Positions 45,377 to 54,951 of a stretch of 64,000 nt of DNA are shown here, piece by piece. The number at the start of each line of letters is the position of its first letter. Positions within the stretch are counted from its first letter, which is position 1. Origin of the DNA: RQOF01 sp964461135 (GTDB taxonomy: Bacteria > Calditrichota > Calditrichia > RBG-13-44-9); the NCBI GenBank assembly GCA_964461135.1, contig CAYWTB010000008.1, forward strand, positions 1-64,000, written 5' to 3'. The notes beneath the pieces were generated by a model. The model was not told the origin of the DNA and searched no databases. It saw only the letters and a program-made list of their open reading frames with translations. The position numbers and the translations under genes are program-made.

Positions 45377-47449
45377 ATGAAATATATTTTGAGTATACTT
45401 TTATTCCTTTCATCATTCCAGTTAGTGAGGGCAGAAAAGAGGGCGTTCACCATTGCCGATCTGTATAAAATCAAGAGTATTACGGATGTGCAGATTTCAC
45501 CAGATGGTAAACGGGTGGCTTTTGTTGTCACGCAATATTTCCTGGAAAAAGGTACTTCCAATTCGGACATATATATCATGAATACAGACGGCAGCAACAT
45601 CCGGCGCATGACCCGCCAGGATGGTACGGACGATCACCCCCGCTGGTCCCCGGATGGAAGCAAACTGCTGTTTATTTCGGACCGTTCGGGAAACTCCCAG
45701 ATTTGGGAGATACCCGTGTCCGGTGGTGATTCAAAACAACTGACAGATTTTGCCATGGCCACCAGTAAGCCGTTATGGTCCCCTGCCGGTAAAGCAATTG
45801 CTTTTGCTGCCAGAGTTTTTCCAGAATGCGGTGCGTCTTCCCAGTGCAATGGTAAAATTAATAAAAGTATGGAGGAGGGTTCGCTTCAGGCGCACATGGC
45901 CGATCACCTCTTTTACCGCCATTGGGATTTCTGGAAAGACGGGAAGCGAAATCATATTCAGGTAGTAGATTTAAACCGGAAAAATATTATTGACGTAACT
46001 CCCGGTCATTATGATTCACCCTCCTTTTCCCTGGAAGGCGGGACGGGATATGATTTTTCGCCGGATGGTTCACAGATCTGTTTTGTGTCGAACCATGATA
46101 AAAATCCCGAGCAATCAACGAACCAGGATTTGTGGGTCGTCCCGGTGAATGGAGGTGAAATCAGAAATTTAACGGCCCGAAATTTGGCCTATGATGGAGA
46201 TCCGAAATATTCACCTGATGGCCGCTTTATTGCTTACCGAATGCAGACGATTCCCGGTTATGAATCAGACCGTTTTCGGCTGGCTGTTTTTAACCGCGAA
46301 AATGGACAGAGGGATATCCTGACTCCGGATTTTGATTACTGGGTTGAAGATATCGAATGGGCACCGGATTCAAAAAGTATTTATTTTACAGCCGATGTTG
46401 AGGGTCACGTGCCCCTCTATCATATATCTCTTAATTCGAAAAAGATAACGAAAGTTATCGATTCAATAACTATTGATTTTTTCCAGATTACCCCTGATGG
46501 TAAATGGATAATTCTGGGAAAGCGGTCAGTTGCCGAACCTCGAGAGGTATGGAAGGTACGGACGGATGGTAAAAATCCCATGCGGCTTACCTTTTTTAAC
46601 AGGGGAATTGAAGATAGTGTGGATATCCGGCCGGCCGAAGAGATGTGGATTCCTTTACCCAATGGTGCAAAAATCCATACTTTTGTTATAAAACCGCACG
46701 ATTTCGATCCGCGGAAGAAATACCCGCTTATTCTGAATGTTCACGGCGGACCGCAGCAGCAATGGGAAGATGCCTTCCGCGGAGACTGGCAGGTTTACCC
46801 TGGGTCAGGATATGTGGTTGCTTTTCCCAATCCGCACGGTTCGGTGGGTTATGGACAGGCTTTTACTGCTGAAATATCTAAAGACTGGGGAGGCAAAGTC
46901 TACCAGGATATTATGGCGGTTACGGATTCATTATCCCGAATTTCCTGGATAGACAAGGACCGCATGGGAGCAATGGGCTGGTCATACGGGGGTTATATGA
47001 TGATGTGGCTGGAAGGTCATACGGATCGCTTCCAGGCTATCGCCTCCATGATGGGAGTATATGACCTGGTTTCCATGTACGGGGCCACGGAAGAGTTATG
47101 GTTTCCTCAATGGGATCTGGGTGGTGCACCCTGGGAGACACCCGAAATTTACAAGGAATGGTCTCCCAGCAACTATGTGGAGAATTTTAAAACTCCCTGC
47201 CAGGTCATTACCGGCGAGAAGGATTTCCGGGTTCCGTATACACAGAGTCTGGAATTCTTCACGGCCCTGCGCAAAATGGGAGTGCCTTCCCGGCTCATCG
47301 TATATAAAAACGACGGTCACTGGCCGGATTTTGTTAAATCCATGCCGTTTTATTATAATGCCCATCTGGACTGGTTTCACCGCTATCTGGGAGGCGATGA
47401 GGCGCCCTATGACATGGAAAGAATGTGGCGTAATATGGTTTTTGAATAA
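45377..47449 (+). CDS. S9-family prolyl-oligopeptidase-like peptidase
   Basis: A 690-residue exported serine peptidase. A signal peptide (ending at LVRA) precedes a PD40/WD40-like beta-propeller with repeats such as ISPDGKRVAFV, WSPDGSKLLFI and YSPDGRFIAY. The C-terminal alpha/beta-hydrolase has the nucleophile Ser in MGWSYGGYMM near residue 535, Asp in GEKDFRVPY and His in NDGHWP. It resembles acylaminoacyl-peptidase/DPP relatives that trim peptides in the periplasm. It is divergent from exbD; the 216 bases between hold both promoters. Confidence 0.93.
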   Translation: MKYILSILLFLSSFQLVRAEKRAFTIADLYKIKSITDVQISPDGKRVAFVVTQYFLEKGTSNSDIYIMNTDGSNIRRMTRQDGTDDHPRWSPDGSKLLFISDRSGNSQIWEIPVSGGDSKQLTDFAMATSKPLWSPAGKAIAFAARVFPECGASSQCNGKINKSMEEGSLQAHMADHLFYRHWDFWKDGKRNHIQVVDLNRKNIIDVTPGHYDSPSFSLEGGTGYDFSPDGSQICFVSNHDKNPEQSTNQDLWVVPVNGGEIRNLTARNLAYDGDPKYSPDGRFIAYRMQTIPGYESDRFRLAVFNRENGQRDILTPDFDYWVEDIEWAPDSKSIYFTADVEGHVPLYHISLNSKKITKVIDSITIDFFQITPDGKWIILGKRSVAEPREVWKVRTDGKNPMRLTFFNRGIEDSVDIRPAEEMWIPLPNGAKIHTFVIKPHDFDPRKKYPLILNVHGGPQQQWEDAFRGDWQVYPGSGYVVAFPNPHGSVGYGQAFTAEISKDWGGKVYQDIMAVTDSLSRISWIDKDRMGAMGWSYGGYMMMWLEGHTDRFQAIASMMGVYDLVSMYGATEELWFPQWDLGGAPWETPEIYKEWSPSNYVENFKTPCQVITGEKDFRVPYTQSLEFFTALRKMGVPSRLIVYKNDGHWPDFVKSMPFYYNAHLDWFHRYLGGDEAPYDMERMWRNMVFE

Positions 47450-47565
47450 ACCAGCTAAGCCACCTTACCGGTTCTTTCGGCTCCCCTGGCAGCGTCTGCC
47501 GGACTGTTGAATAGAATACCGGCCGGATTCATGCGGTTTAAATCTTCCGCAGGAAATACCAGGGT

Positions 47566-48233
47566 TTATCTCTTTCCGAAGCGGTAACTTAGTCCCAGCA
47601 TGAGACGCAATTCCAGTTTGGGCTGATTGATTGCCTCATCGGCATCGTTGTATTGATAATTTTCCCGCGGATTTATTCTCTCACCGTCCGGAGCATAGGA
47701 TGTGTCGTGTCCATAGAGGATGGCGGATGTATAATAATCGAATCCTGTATTCAGATTAAAATTCACTTTTTTACTGATGGGAAATCCTACTTCCACGCCC
47801 ATTCCGACGCCCCAGTGTTTGCTGGTTACCTCAAAATCTTCGTTGTTCCCGATGAACTTGAAATTGGCTTTAAAACTGGCATAACGCGGACCGAAAAACA
47901 CATAGGCTTCCGGGATGGAAAAATGATTCACCGGATACATAAAATCGAAAGAAAACCGGATAATATTTCCCTTTTCCGGTACGGTTCCGCCCTGATTGTT
48001 ATTGATGAATATGCGACGAGCATCGGTGGCATTTCCGGGATCCAGGGAAACATAACCCACATTTATGCGGGCCACCAGTGGCAAGCCCTGCGCAAAATTA
48101 TGGACACTGCCGTAGAGGTCCCATCCCAGTCCCCCGTAGTGTCCCACGTTTATTCCCGCCCGCCATTCAGCGCCAGTCGATGTGTATATCAAAACAAGCA
48201 GCAATAATAATGCTGAAACAATCCTTTTTTCAT
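47566..48233 (-). CDS. Outer-membrane beta-barrel protein with an out-of-frame start
   Basis: The 212-codon frame ending at 47566 encodes alternating strands typical of a small barrel (AGINVGHYGGLGWDLYGS, YVFFGPRYASF, VGMGVEVGFPI and the last LGLSYRFGKR). It has no ATG. An AAGGAG and ATG sit at 48233, but the six-A run behind that ATG puts it one base out of frame with the signal peptide (IVSALLLLLVLIYTSTGA). One extra A would give a standard MKKR signal peptide. So the start is damaged, or the base count in the run is wrong, or it varies. Confidence 0.72.
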
Positions 48234-48537
48234 GATAATGCTCCTTGTTGAATGGTTGATTTAATATGCCGGTTTACAGTAAAAATAAAGATGAATCAGT
48301 TTGGGTAAAACTTGATTCGTTTGAATAACCTCTCAGCAGCTCCGAAGGCCATCCCTGCACTGGCATAATGCGATTTTCTTTTTATTATCCTTGCACCGGA
48401 TCACAAAGTTACCAGGACATGTGTTAAATTCTGCCATTGAAACGGCCGGTGATTCCTCTGGACAATATCAGAAGAGTCCATTTAATTACTATTTTACGAA
48501 TTTCAGTTTCATTCATGTGGTTTGCGTCGCCTCTGTA
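48234..48537. other. 304-base intergenic gap
   Basis: It separates the barrel gene and the RQC-minor-1 gene, both on the minus strand. Short open frames across it overlap the RQC gene and lack ribosome-binding sites. I see no hairpin terminator or RNA gene. Confidence 0.45.
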
Positions 48538-49146
48538 TTATTTTTTATTCCGGCGGTTATTGGTTTCCGCAGCCTTGCGCAAAGAATTTATGATTTGTCT
48601 GATGCGAATCCTTACCTTTTTGTAATCAATTTTTTCCCACTCCTGTAAAATGGGAATATATTTGCAATCTCCCGATTTCTCTATTTTATCCAACAGCATC
48701 ATGATCAGTTGTCTGTTTCGGTCCTTAAGTTGATTTGAATTAAAATGTTTTTCTCCCTTTTCTATCATCTCGTTAAATTTTTCTAAAAGTTCATCGCTGT
48801 AGGTATCCTTTTCAATATCCCATCCGAATTCAGTAAATACGATTAATGGTAATCTATTGTCATATTCAATCTGCAAGTATCCGGCTTCTATCATCCAATC
48901 GATTTTTAAGTGAACTTCATCGATTCCCAGTGATTTAAACTTGCCATAAGCCGGATTCTCATCCAGGTGAAGTTCCAACAGCTTTTTTTCTCTGGACCCT
49001 TTTAGAATCTTTGCTAATAAAGTGCGACCACCCTTAAATATGATACTGTCAGAAGCTCTTAATATAATTTTTATTTCCGAAAATGGTAATTTTTTTATAT
49101 TTCCGGAATTTAAATGAACCGGAACTCTTGTTCTCTTTCTTGACAT
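48538..49146 (-). CDS. RQC-minor-1 family DNA-binding protein
   Basis: A 202-residue protein with a winged-helix domain like the RecQ C-terminal (RQC) fold and no helicase. Key stretches are PFSEIKIILRASDSII, GGRTLLAKILKGSREKKLLEL, the DENPAYGKF segment and KIDWMIEAGYLQIEY with LIVFTEFGWDIEKDTY. This pattern fits the stand-alone RQC-minor-1 group, whose role is unknown but which may bind DNA or RNA. A Lys-rich C-terminal tail follows. The gene is alone. Confidence 0.72.
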   Translation of the reverse strand: MSRKRTRVPVHLNSGNIKKLPFSEIKIILRASDSIIFKGGRTLLAKILKGSREKKLLELHLDENPAYGKFKSLGIDEVHLKIDWMIEAGYLQIEYDNRLPLIVFTEFGWDIEKDTYSDELLEKFNEMIEKGEKHFNSNQLKDRNRQLIMMLLDKIEKSGDCKYIPILQEWEKIDYKKVRIRIRQIINSLRKAAETNNRRNKK

Positions 49147-49256
49147 GATATATACTATGAAAAATTTAACGGATTTGCATCCGAGTTTTTTTGCCTGTCT
49201 GATAATTTTATTAGATAATCATGGCGAAAGTAAGTTACAGGCTTCCCTGGTAAAAT

Positions 49257-50303
49257 TTAAAAGGTAACTACGCGAAGTTCGAATACATTTTTGACAAAAA
49301 ATAACATGATAAAAGAAAGAAGGCAGGATACGAGGGGTGTGGTCACCCAGGCCAGCGCAATTTTCCCTACTACATTATAATGTATGCCCTTTCCACCTTT
49401 GGAGATTCCGATGCCAATTACCGCACCAATGACGGCTTGTGAGCTGGAAACCGGAACCAGGGGGATAGGAGGCAAACCCAGTGAAATCAGAAAAATTTTA
49501 AGTTTTTGGGAGGCAAACACAAATAAAACCAGAGATACTGATAAAACCACCACCAAGGCGGTAACAGGAGTTAATTTATAAAGTTCATTTCCTATGGTTT
49601 TCATTACGTGGCCCGAATAGGTATAAATTCCTGCGGAAATGGCCAGGCTTCCCATTAGAAATAATTGCTGTGTTCCGCTGAGTGAGAACAGATTGCCGAT
49701 CTGAATTGTGTCAAAAGGATTGGCAGGGACAAAAACTCCCACCACATTAGCGATATTATTACCGCCCAGGCTATAGGCACCAAATGCTCCCACCACAATA
49801 AGCCCTGCCCGTGTGAGGGCATCCACTTCCAGGATATGCATGTGTACCTTGCGGAGGACAAAGGTAACCAGTTTAAAAATCACCAGAGCGAATATGGCGG
49901 AAAGCACGGGACTGAAAAACCAGGTTGAAATAATTTCGGTAAGAACTTTGAAATTAGTGGGTGATCCGGTGAACCAGTTCCACCCCACGATTCCCCCGAT
50001 AATCACCTGGGTAGTTGATACCGGTAATTTTAACCGGCTCATGCTGGTAACGGTCAGTGCCGAAGCCAGCGCTACAGTAAATGAACCCGCAATGGCATTG
50101 ATTCCGCCCAGATGCCCCAGTGTGGTGGTGGCACCCGCGCCGCTTATTACAGCTCCCAGGATTACAAAGACACTGGCCACCAGGGCAGCTACTTTGAACT
50201 TTACCATTCTGGTGCCTACAGCCGTGCCGAAAATGTTGCCGGCATCATTGGCTCCCAGTGACCAGCCCAGAAAAATTCCACTCAGTAAAAAGAACCAGAT
50301 CAT
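49257..50303 (-). CDS. Inorganic phosphate transporter, PiT family
   Basis: A 348-residue membrane carrier with about ten helices. The two PiT signatures are visible: LGANDAGNIFGTAVGTRM near the N-terminus and LGGNNIANVVGVFVPA in the second half. PiT proteins take up phosphate with a cation. The partner DUF47 gene ends 17 bases upstream, the usual PiT/PhoU-like pairing. Identification is firm, gene naming less so. Confidence 0.92.
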   Translation of the reverse strand: MIWFFLLSGIFLGWSLGANDAGNIFGTAVGTRMVKFKVAALVASVFVILGAVISGAGATTTLGHLGGINAIAGSFTVALASALTVTSMSRLKLPVSTTQVIIGGIVGWNWFTGSPTNFKVLTEIISTWFFSPVLSAIFALVIFKLVTFVLRKVHMHILEVDALTRAGLIVVGAFGAYSLGGNNIANVVGVFVPANPFDTIQIGNLFSLSGTQQLFLMGSLAISAGIYTYSGHVMKTIGNELYKLTPVTALVVVLSVSLVLFVFASQKLKIFLISLGLPPIPLVPVSSSQAVIGAVIGIGISKGGKGIHYNVVGKIALAWVTTPLVSCLLSFIMLFFVKNVFELRVVTF

Positions 50304-50320
50304 AAAATCAGATAATACCC

Positions 50321-50965
50321 TTATTCATATCGTTTTGCAGTTGCAATTGCCAACCGGTCACACACATCCTCGGCGTCATCGGCAATCAGTTCAATATGAT
50401 GTGCAAAAACCCGGAGATGTGCCTTCCAGCTTAAATCCCGGTCCGTTTCGAATACCAGGCGTTTTATTTTTTCTGCAATCTTATCGGATTCTTTCTCATA
50501 AAATTGTGCCTTGTTAATATAGTCCCGTACCGATTGCAGCTCCCGGAAATAGGTTCTTACCGCTTTCACCATACTTTCAACCGCGGAGCTGGAAGCCTGA
50601 GCCAGATCCAGATATAAGGCCCGGAATTCTTCAGGAATGTCTGGGTTTTCAATGGAGAAGTTCAATAAAGTTTTTGCCAGCCGATTTAAAACCTCGTCGG
50701 AACTTTCCAGCAATCCCAGTACATCGCCCCGGGATTCAGGTATCAGGGTGTGCACATAAAGTTTGTTTTCTATTTCCCGCCGAAGGTTGTCACCCTTGCT
50801 TTCCATAGTACGCAGATCTTTGTAACGCTGATCAAATTCATCGGTCCTTTTGTCAAAATAATAACGGAGTCCCTGTACAAAAACAAGAGCTGCCCTGTCT
50901 ATCAGATCCAGATACTCTTCAATCTGCGATTCCAGTTCTTTAGTCTTTCGAAACAGGATTTTCAT
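50321..50965 (-). CDS. DUF47 (PhoU-like) accessory protein for PiT
   Basis: A 214-residue all-helical protein of the DUF47/PhoU-like group. It starts MKILFRKTKELESQIEEYLD with later acidic helices (ESKGDNLRREIENKL, YEKESDKIAEKIKR, HHIELIADDAEDVCDRLA) that bind metal or phosphate in relatives. It modulates the neighbouring PiT transporter. The ATG at 50965 gives the family N-terminus; the frame is open 12 codons further. Confidence 0.9.
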   Translation of the reverse strand: MKILFRKTKELESQIEEYLDLIDRAALVFVQGLRYYFDKRTDEFDQRYKDLRTMESKGDNLRREIENKLYVHTLIPESRGDVLGLLESSDEVLNRLAKTLLNFSIENPDIPEEFRALYLDLAQASSSAVESMVKAVRTYFRELQSVRDYINKAQFYEKESDKIAEKIKRLVFETDRDLSWKAHLRVFAHHIELIADDAEDVCDRLAIATAKRYE

Positions 50966-51171
50966 GGTACATTCCCGGGTTAAGATATCAGCCGTACACA
51001 CATTTTTTACAAAGCAAAAAATACAATTTTTTCAGAGAATTGTCAAATAAAATAACTCTTTAATATTTATGATTTTAAATTATTTTATAAATTTGAGTAT
51101 ATTAGAGCAGATAAAATTTATTCATCTGGGCAGTATTGTGAAGAAAGAGTGTATATTCGGAAAAAATTCAG

Positions 51172-51876
51172 ATGGTCACAGTAAATACGATTAGCCGGAT
51201 CAGGATAGCGGCACAGCAGCCTTACTTTTTACCGGATTTTTATTTTTTTTACAAAATCTCACAATCGGATATTTTTATTATTGCAGATTTTCTGAAATAT
51301 CGCAAACAGTCAGCCATGAACCGGGCGGCGCTGGGAAAGGATTTTAAACCCGGCTACCTGAGTGTCCCTGTACATCATGAGGGGAGAACTTCACAGCTTC
51401 CTGCCTGTGATGTAAGAATGATCGATAAACAACAATGGACATCCCGGCATCTGAGGACCATCAGTTCACTCTATCGTAAATACCCGTTTTTTGATTTTTT
51501 CTTCCCGGAACTGGAACATATTTACCGGAAAAATCATGCACATTTGAGTGACTTTCTTAACGATTTGATTCTTTGGCAGAAGAACATTATTTTTCCTGAT
51601 AAAAAAATCTATATTGCTTCACAACAAAAAATTTGCAGTATCGGCGACCTTAAAGGCTGGATAGACAGCAGATATCCTGTTCATAGCGTGTACTATTATC
51701 CGCATGAAGCCGCATATTACCGAACGCATTTTACTGGTGATATTTTAGTCAGACTGAATGATCAAAATTTGCCACACTTCCCTTCCGGTTACGAAACGGC
51801 GATGCCTGTGATTATTCTGTTATTTCTGGTGGGCCCGGAAGTGGTTTTGTATTTTTCGGGCAGTCTGCGCCCCTGA
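51172..51876 (+). CDS. WbqC-like family protein
   Basis: A 234-residue protein of the WbqC-like family (PF08889). The start RIRIAAQQPYFLPDFYFFYKI has the AxQPxxxP pattern, followed by FLKYRKQSAMNRAAL and YLSVPVHH. The AMPVIILLFLVGPE segment fits the usual closing region. Members sit in O-antigen and surface polysaccharide loci, but no sugar genes are near. Its function is unknown and the last ten residues are atypical. Confidence 0.78.
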   Translation: MVTVNTISRIRIAAQQPYFLPDFYFFYKISQSDIFIIADFLKYRKQSAMNRAALGKDFKPGYLSVPVHHEGRTSQLPACDVRMIDKQQWTSRHLRTISSLYRKYPFFDFFFPELEHIYRKNHAHLSDFLNDLILWQKNIIFPDKKIYIASQQKICSIGDLKGWIDSRYPVHSVYYYPHEAAYYRTHFTGDILVRLNDQNLPHFPSGYETAMPVIILLFLVGPEVVLYFSGSLRP

Positions 51877-52014
51877 AGAAGCTGTCATATGAATCTGTAA
51901 GTGAAACTCCTTACCATCTCCGGCATCATAATGATAAAAAAATTGCATTAAAATAAAATCTAACTTAAATTAAAAGTTCTAAAATATATAAGTTGTAATT
52001 TTAAACGTTGATTT

Positions 52015-52578
52015 ATGAAAATTAAGGCCAGTCAAATACGCAAGGGTAACATTATAGAATATAATGGTGAGTTATACCGTGTTACTGAAATGACCCATAT
52101 TACGCCGGGAAACTGGCGTGCGATCATTCAGGTCACCATGAAGCGCCTGCGGGATGAGGTGAAATCCGAGAATCGTTACCGTCCCGATGAGGCTGTGGAA
52201 AAGGCGACCATGACTACCCGTGAGCACCAGTATCTTTATAAAGATGACAATAACTATTATTTTATGGATCTTGAAACCTTTGAACAGATTCACCTGACGG
52301 CCGAGATGCTTGGTGATGATGCTTACTATCTCATGCCGGAAACCGTGGTCCAGATTCTGTTCTCTGATAATATTCCAGTAGGAGTTGAGCTTCCGGGAGT
52401 GGTGGAGTTAAAAGTTGTAGAAACCGAGCCGAATATCAAAGGCGCTACTATATCGAGTTCTTACAAGCCTGCGGTTCTGGAGACCGGTATGACCGTTCAG
52501 ATCCCTCCTTTTATTGAAACGGGAGAAGTTATCCGGGTGGATACATCCTCAGGAAAATATCTGGAACGGGCAAAGTAA
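52015..52578 (+). CDS. efp: Elongation factor P with Asn at the tip
   Basis: EF-P relieves ribosomes stalled on polyproline. All three beta domains are present in 187 residues, with the C-terminal SSGKYLERAK. The tip loop reads THITPGNWRA, so the position of the usual modified Lys/Arg is Asn33. No epmA, epmB or earP is seen nearby. A PGN(L/W)RA tip occurs in other bacteria, so the protein is probably active without a Lys modification, but this is inference. Confidence 0.95.
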   Translation: MKIKASQIRKGNIIEYNGELYRVTEMTHITPGNWRAIIQVTMKRLRDEVKSENRYRPDEAVEKATMTTREHQYLYKDDNNYYFMDLETFEQIHLTAEMLGDDAYYLMPETVVQILFSDNIPVGVELPGVVELKVVETEPNIKGATISSSYKPAVLETGMTVQIPPFIETGEVIRVDTSSGKYLERAK

Positions 52579-52697
52579 AAGAAAGCCAGCAACGGCCACC
52601 GGGGAACAATATTGTACGGTATCGGTTCATTTATAAAAGTCTGGAAATATTGTTTTTTTTTAAATTTAAAATTCATGTAACTGTTTCAGGAGGGTGA

Positions 52698-53558
52698 ATG
52701 AAAAGAAAATATCTTTTAATGAGCGTAATTATGGTTTTGTTAATAGCTATTGTAGCGATCGCTCAGGAGGATATGAAAGTTGAGGCCCAGAAGGCTTACA
52801 ACGAAGGGCTTGCCTTGCTTAAAAAAAACCAGGTAACCCAGGCTATTAGCAAATTAAAGGAAGCAATTTCCAAAGACCCTGATCTTGCTATAGCTTATTA
52901 TGCTATGGGAATAGCTTACAAAAATTCAAAAGATTTGACTCAGGCAGAGGCAATGTTTAAAAAGGCCATTGATAAGAATGATAAATTTATTTCTGCTTAT
53001 AACGCGTTAGGCCTGCTTTATTCAAGCCAGCAGAGATATGATATGGCCGTAAATACATTTAAAGCCGCACTGGGAATGGATGCCGGTGATCAGAAAGCAA
53101 ATTTCGGACTGGGATATGTTTATCTGCAGCAAAAGGATTATCGGAATGCAATCCAGTATTTTCAGAAAGCGGTGGAGAGTGAGGCGGATTATTCAAAGGC
53201 CTGGGAAAATCTGGGTATCTGCTATCATGAGACAAGGCAATATTCCGAAGCAGTAAGTGCTTTCCAGAAAGCTTTGGAATATGAGAAGAGACGAACAGAA
53301 AAAAGCGATATTTACCTGCGTCTGGGAAATTCCTATTCAAAACTTAATGAAGATCAGCCTGCGATTGATGCCTATAATAATGCCATCGAGACCTCTACAA
53401 AAAGTTATGTAAAAGGCGCGGCTCATTTCGGACTGGGTGAAATTTATAAGAAAAACAATAACAACCAACAGGCCATTGTGCAATTTGAAGCCGCTTCCCG
53501 GGACAGGTCATGGAAACAACCGGCTTTATATGAATTAGATCTGTTGAAAAAGAAATAG
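52698..53558 (+). CDS. Secreted TPR-repeat protein
   Basis: A 286-residue exported protein. The signal peptide (residues 1-22, ending at AIAQ) is followed by six or more tetratricopeptide repeats, for example AIAYYAMGIAYKNSKDLTQA, FISAYNALGLLYSSQQRYDM and KAWENLGICYHETRQYSEA. AGGAGG precedes the ATG. It should act as a periplasmic scaffold. It lies between efp and rpsU with gaps of 119 and 43 bases. Confidence 0.85.
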   Translation: MKRKYLLMSVIMVLLIAIVAIAQEDMKVEAQKAYNEGLALLKKNQVTQAISKLKEAISKDPDLAIAYYAMGIAYKNSKDLTQAEAMFKKAIDKNDKFISAYNALGLLYSSQQRYDMAVNTFKAALGMDAGDQKANFGLGYVYLQQKDYRNAIQYFQKAVESEADYSKAWENLGICYHETRQYSEAVSAFQKALEYEKRRTEKSDIYLRLGNSYSKLNEDQPAIDAYNNAIETSTKSYVKGAAHFGLGEIYKKNNNNQQAIVQFEAASRDRSWKQPALYELDLLKKK

Positions 53559-53601
53559 TTATAACGCTTAACAATTCCATTGAAAGGGGGTCAGGACTGG
53601 A

Positions 53602-53796
53602 ATGATTCATGTCAAAGTCAGAGACAATGAACCGTTTGAAAAGGCCTTACGGCGTTTCACCAAGGCTTGCGAAAAATCAGGTTTGATGTCTGATATCAAA
53701 AAACATCAGCATTTTGAAAAGCCAAGTGAACAGCGTAAACGCCAGGAAAACGCTGCTCGCCGTAAAATCAGAAAATTAATGGCTGAACAAAAATAA
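53602..53796 (+). CDS. rpsU: 30S ribosomal protein S21
   Basis: A 64-residue S21: VKVRDNEPFEKALRRF, then KACEKSGLMSDIKKHQHFEKPSE and a basic RKRQEN...RKIRKL tail. S21 binds the 30S platform near the anti-Shine-Dalgarno region and helps initiation. AAAGGGGG precedes the start. yqeY follows after 21 bases, the usual rpsU-yqeY order. Confidence 0.97.
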   Translation: MIHVKVRDNEPFEKALRRFTKACEKSGLMSDIKKHQHFEKPSEQRKRQENAARRKIRKLMAEQK

Positions 53797-53817
53797 GAAT
53801 GATTCTACGGAGAGATT

Positions 53818-54267
53818 ATGAGCATTCAGCCAAAATTGCTGGAAGATATGAAGACAGCCATGAAAGCGGGAGATAAGATCCGTCTGGAGACTATACGGGG
53901 TGTAAGGTCCCAGCTTAAAAATACCGAAATTGAAAAGGGGCGTCCACTCACAGACGAAGAAGAGATAAGCGTCCTGTTGTCTGCCGCTAAAAGAAGACGG
54001 GAATCCATTGAACAGTTTAATAAGGGTAACCGTCCTGACAGAGCGGCAGAAGAACAACAGGAGTTACTGGTCATCCAGGAATATCTTCCCCGCCAGATGC
54101 CCGATGAAGAAATTGCAGAATTGGTTGAGCAGGTTATCAGGGATGTTGGTGCTTCTTCCGCTGGTGATATCGGTAAAGTGATGGGTAAACTGATGCCACA
54201 AGTAAAAGGACGGGCTGATGGCAAAACGGTTCAGAAAATTGTACAGCAGAAACTGGCAACCCTCTAG
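53818..54267 (+). CDS. GatB/YqeY domain protein
   Basis: A 149-residue YqeY protein resembling the helical tail domain of GatB. Visible are LLEDMKTAMKAGDKIRLETIR, the middle RRRESIEQFNKGNR and the C-terminal IGKVMGKLMPQVKGRADGK. It may bind tRNA or amidotransferase partners; the exact role is unknown. A terminator follows 52 bases after the stop, closing the rpsU-yqeY unit. Confidence 0.94.
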   Translation: MSIQPKLLEDMKTAMKAGDKIRLETIRGVRSQLKNTEIEKGRPLTDEEEISVLLSAAKRRRESIEQFNKGNRPDRAAEEQQELLVIQEYLPRQMPDEEIAELVEQVIRDVGASSAGDIGKVMGKLMPQVKGRADGKTVQKIVQQKLATL

Positions 54268-54318
54268 ATAATATTGGCATTTCATAATGCAGGAATATCT
54301 GAAATCTGTTATTGTATA

Positions 54319-54347
54319 AACGGGCTAATGAGCCCGTTTTTTATTTT
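54319..54347 (+). terminator. Rho-independent terminator after rpsU-yqeY
   Basis: An 8-bp perfect stem AACGGGCT/AGCCCGTT at 54319-54338 with an AATG loop, followed by TTTTATTTT. It ends transcription before cvpA, whose start is 24 bases away. Confidence 0.85.
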
Positions 54348-54361
54348 AAAGGGGTAATCCA

Positions 54362-54946
54362 ATGAGTACATTTGACCTTATTTTTTTGTTGATCCTTGGA
54401 ATTTTTGCTGTGATTGGAATCGGGAAGGGATTTTTTCGAGAAGTGCTGGGACTGGTAGGTGTGATTGCCGGGGTATTTTTTGCGATTATCGGTTTTGGTC
54501 CTCTCAGCCGGGTACTTAACAGCCTGATTCCGGGAATTCCTTCTCCCATTCTGGTATTTCTCAGTTTTGCGGGCATTTTTATAGGCATATACCTGCTCAG
54601 CCGGTTACTGGCCGGTTTTCTCAGTAAACTCAGTTCATTAATACTACTGGGATGGCTGAATCGCCTTCTTGGAGGAGTAATAGGAGCTTTGAAAGGGACT
54701 ATATTCATAAGTCTTTTTCTTTTACTTCTTGGTTTTTTCCCTTTCCAGGGAGAGCTGCAAAACGTCAGAAAAAACAGTTTGCTATATGAACCCCTCCAGA
54801 GATTCGTCCCTGTGATATATAATATATTTAGTGATTTTTCCTTCTCGTCTCTTCATTTTGAGAAAAAGATGACCGATCTCGTTAAGGATCTGCAAGGTAA
54901 AATAAATGGGAAAATTATAGATTACTTTTTTTATAAAAATGATTAG
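54362..54946 (+). CDS. CvpA-family membrane protein
   Basis: A 194-residue protein with four membrane helices. IFLLILGIFAVIGIGKGFFREVLGLVGVIAGV at the N-terminus and GWLNRLLGGVIGALKG in the middle are the CvpA signature; the last 60 residues are soluble. CvpA is linked to colicin V production and envelope tolerance in E. coli. It precedes mutS2 by five bases, an order common in bacteria. Confidence 0.88.
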   Translation: MSTFDLIFLLILGIFAVIGIGKGFFREVLGLVGVIAGVFFAIIGFGPLSRVLNSLIPGIPSPILVFLSFAGIFIGIYLLSRLLAGFLSKLSSLILLGWLNRLLGGVIGALKGTIFISLFLLLLGFFPFQGELQNVRKNSLLYEPLQRFVPVIYNIFSDFSFSSLHFEKKMTDLVKDLQGKINGKIIDYFFYKND

Positions 54947-54951
54947 TATTT

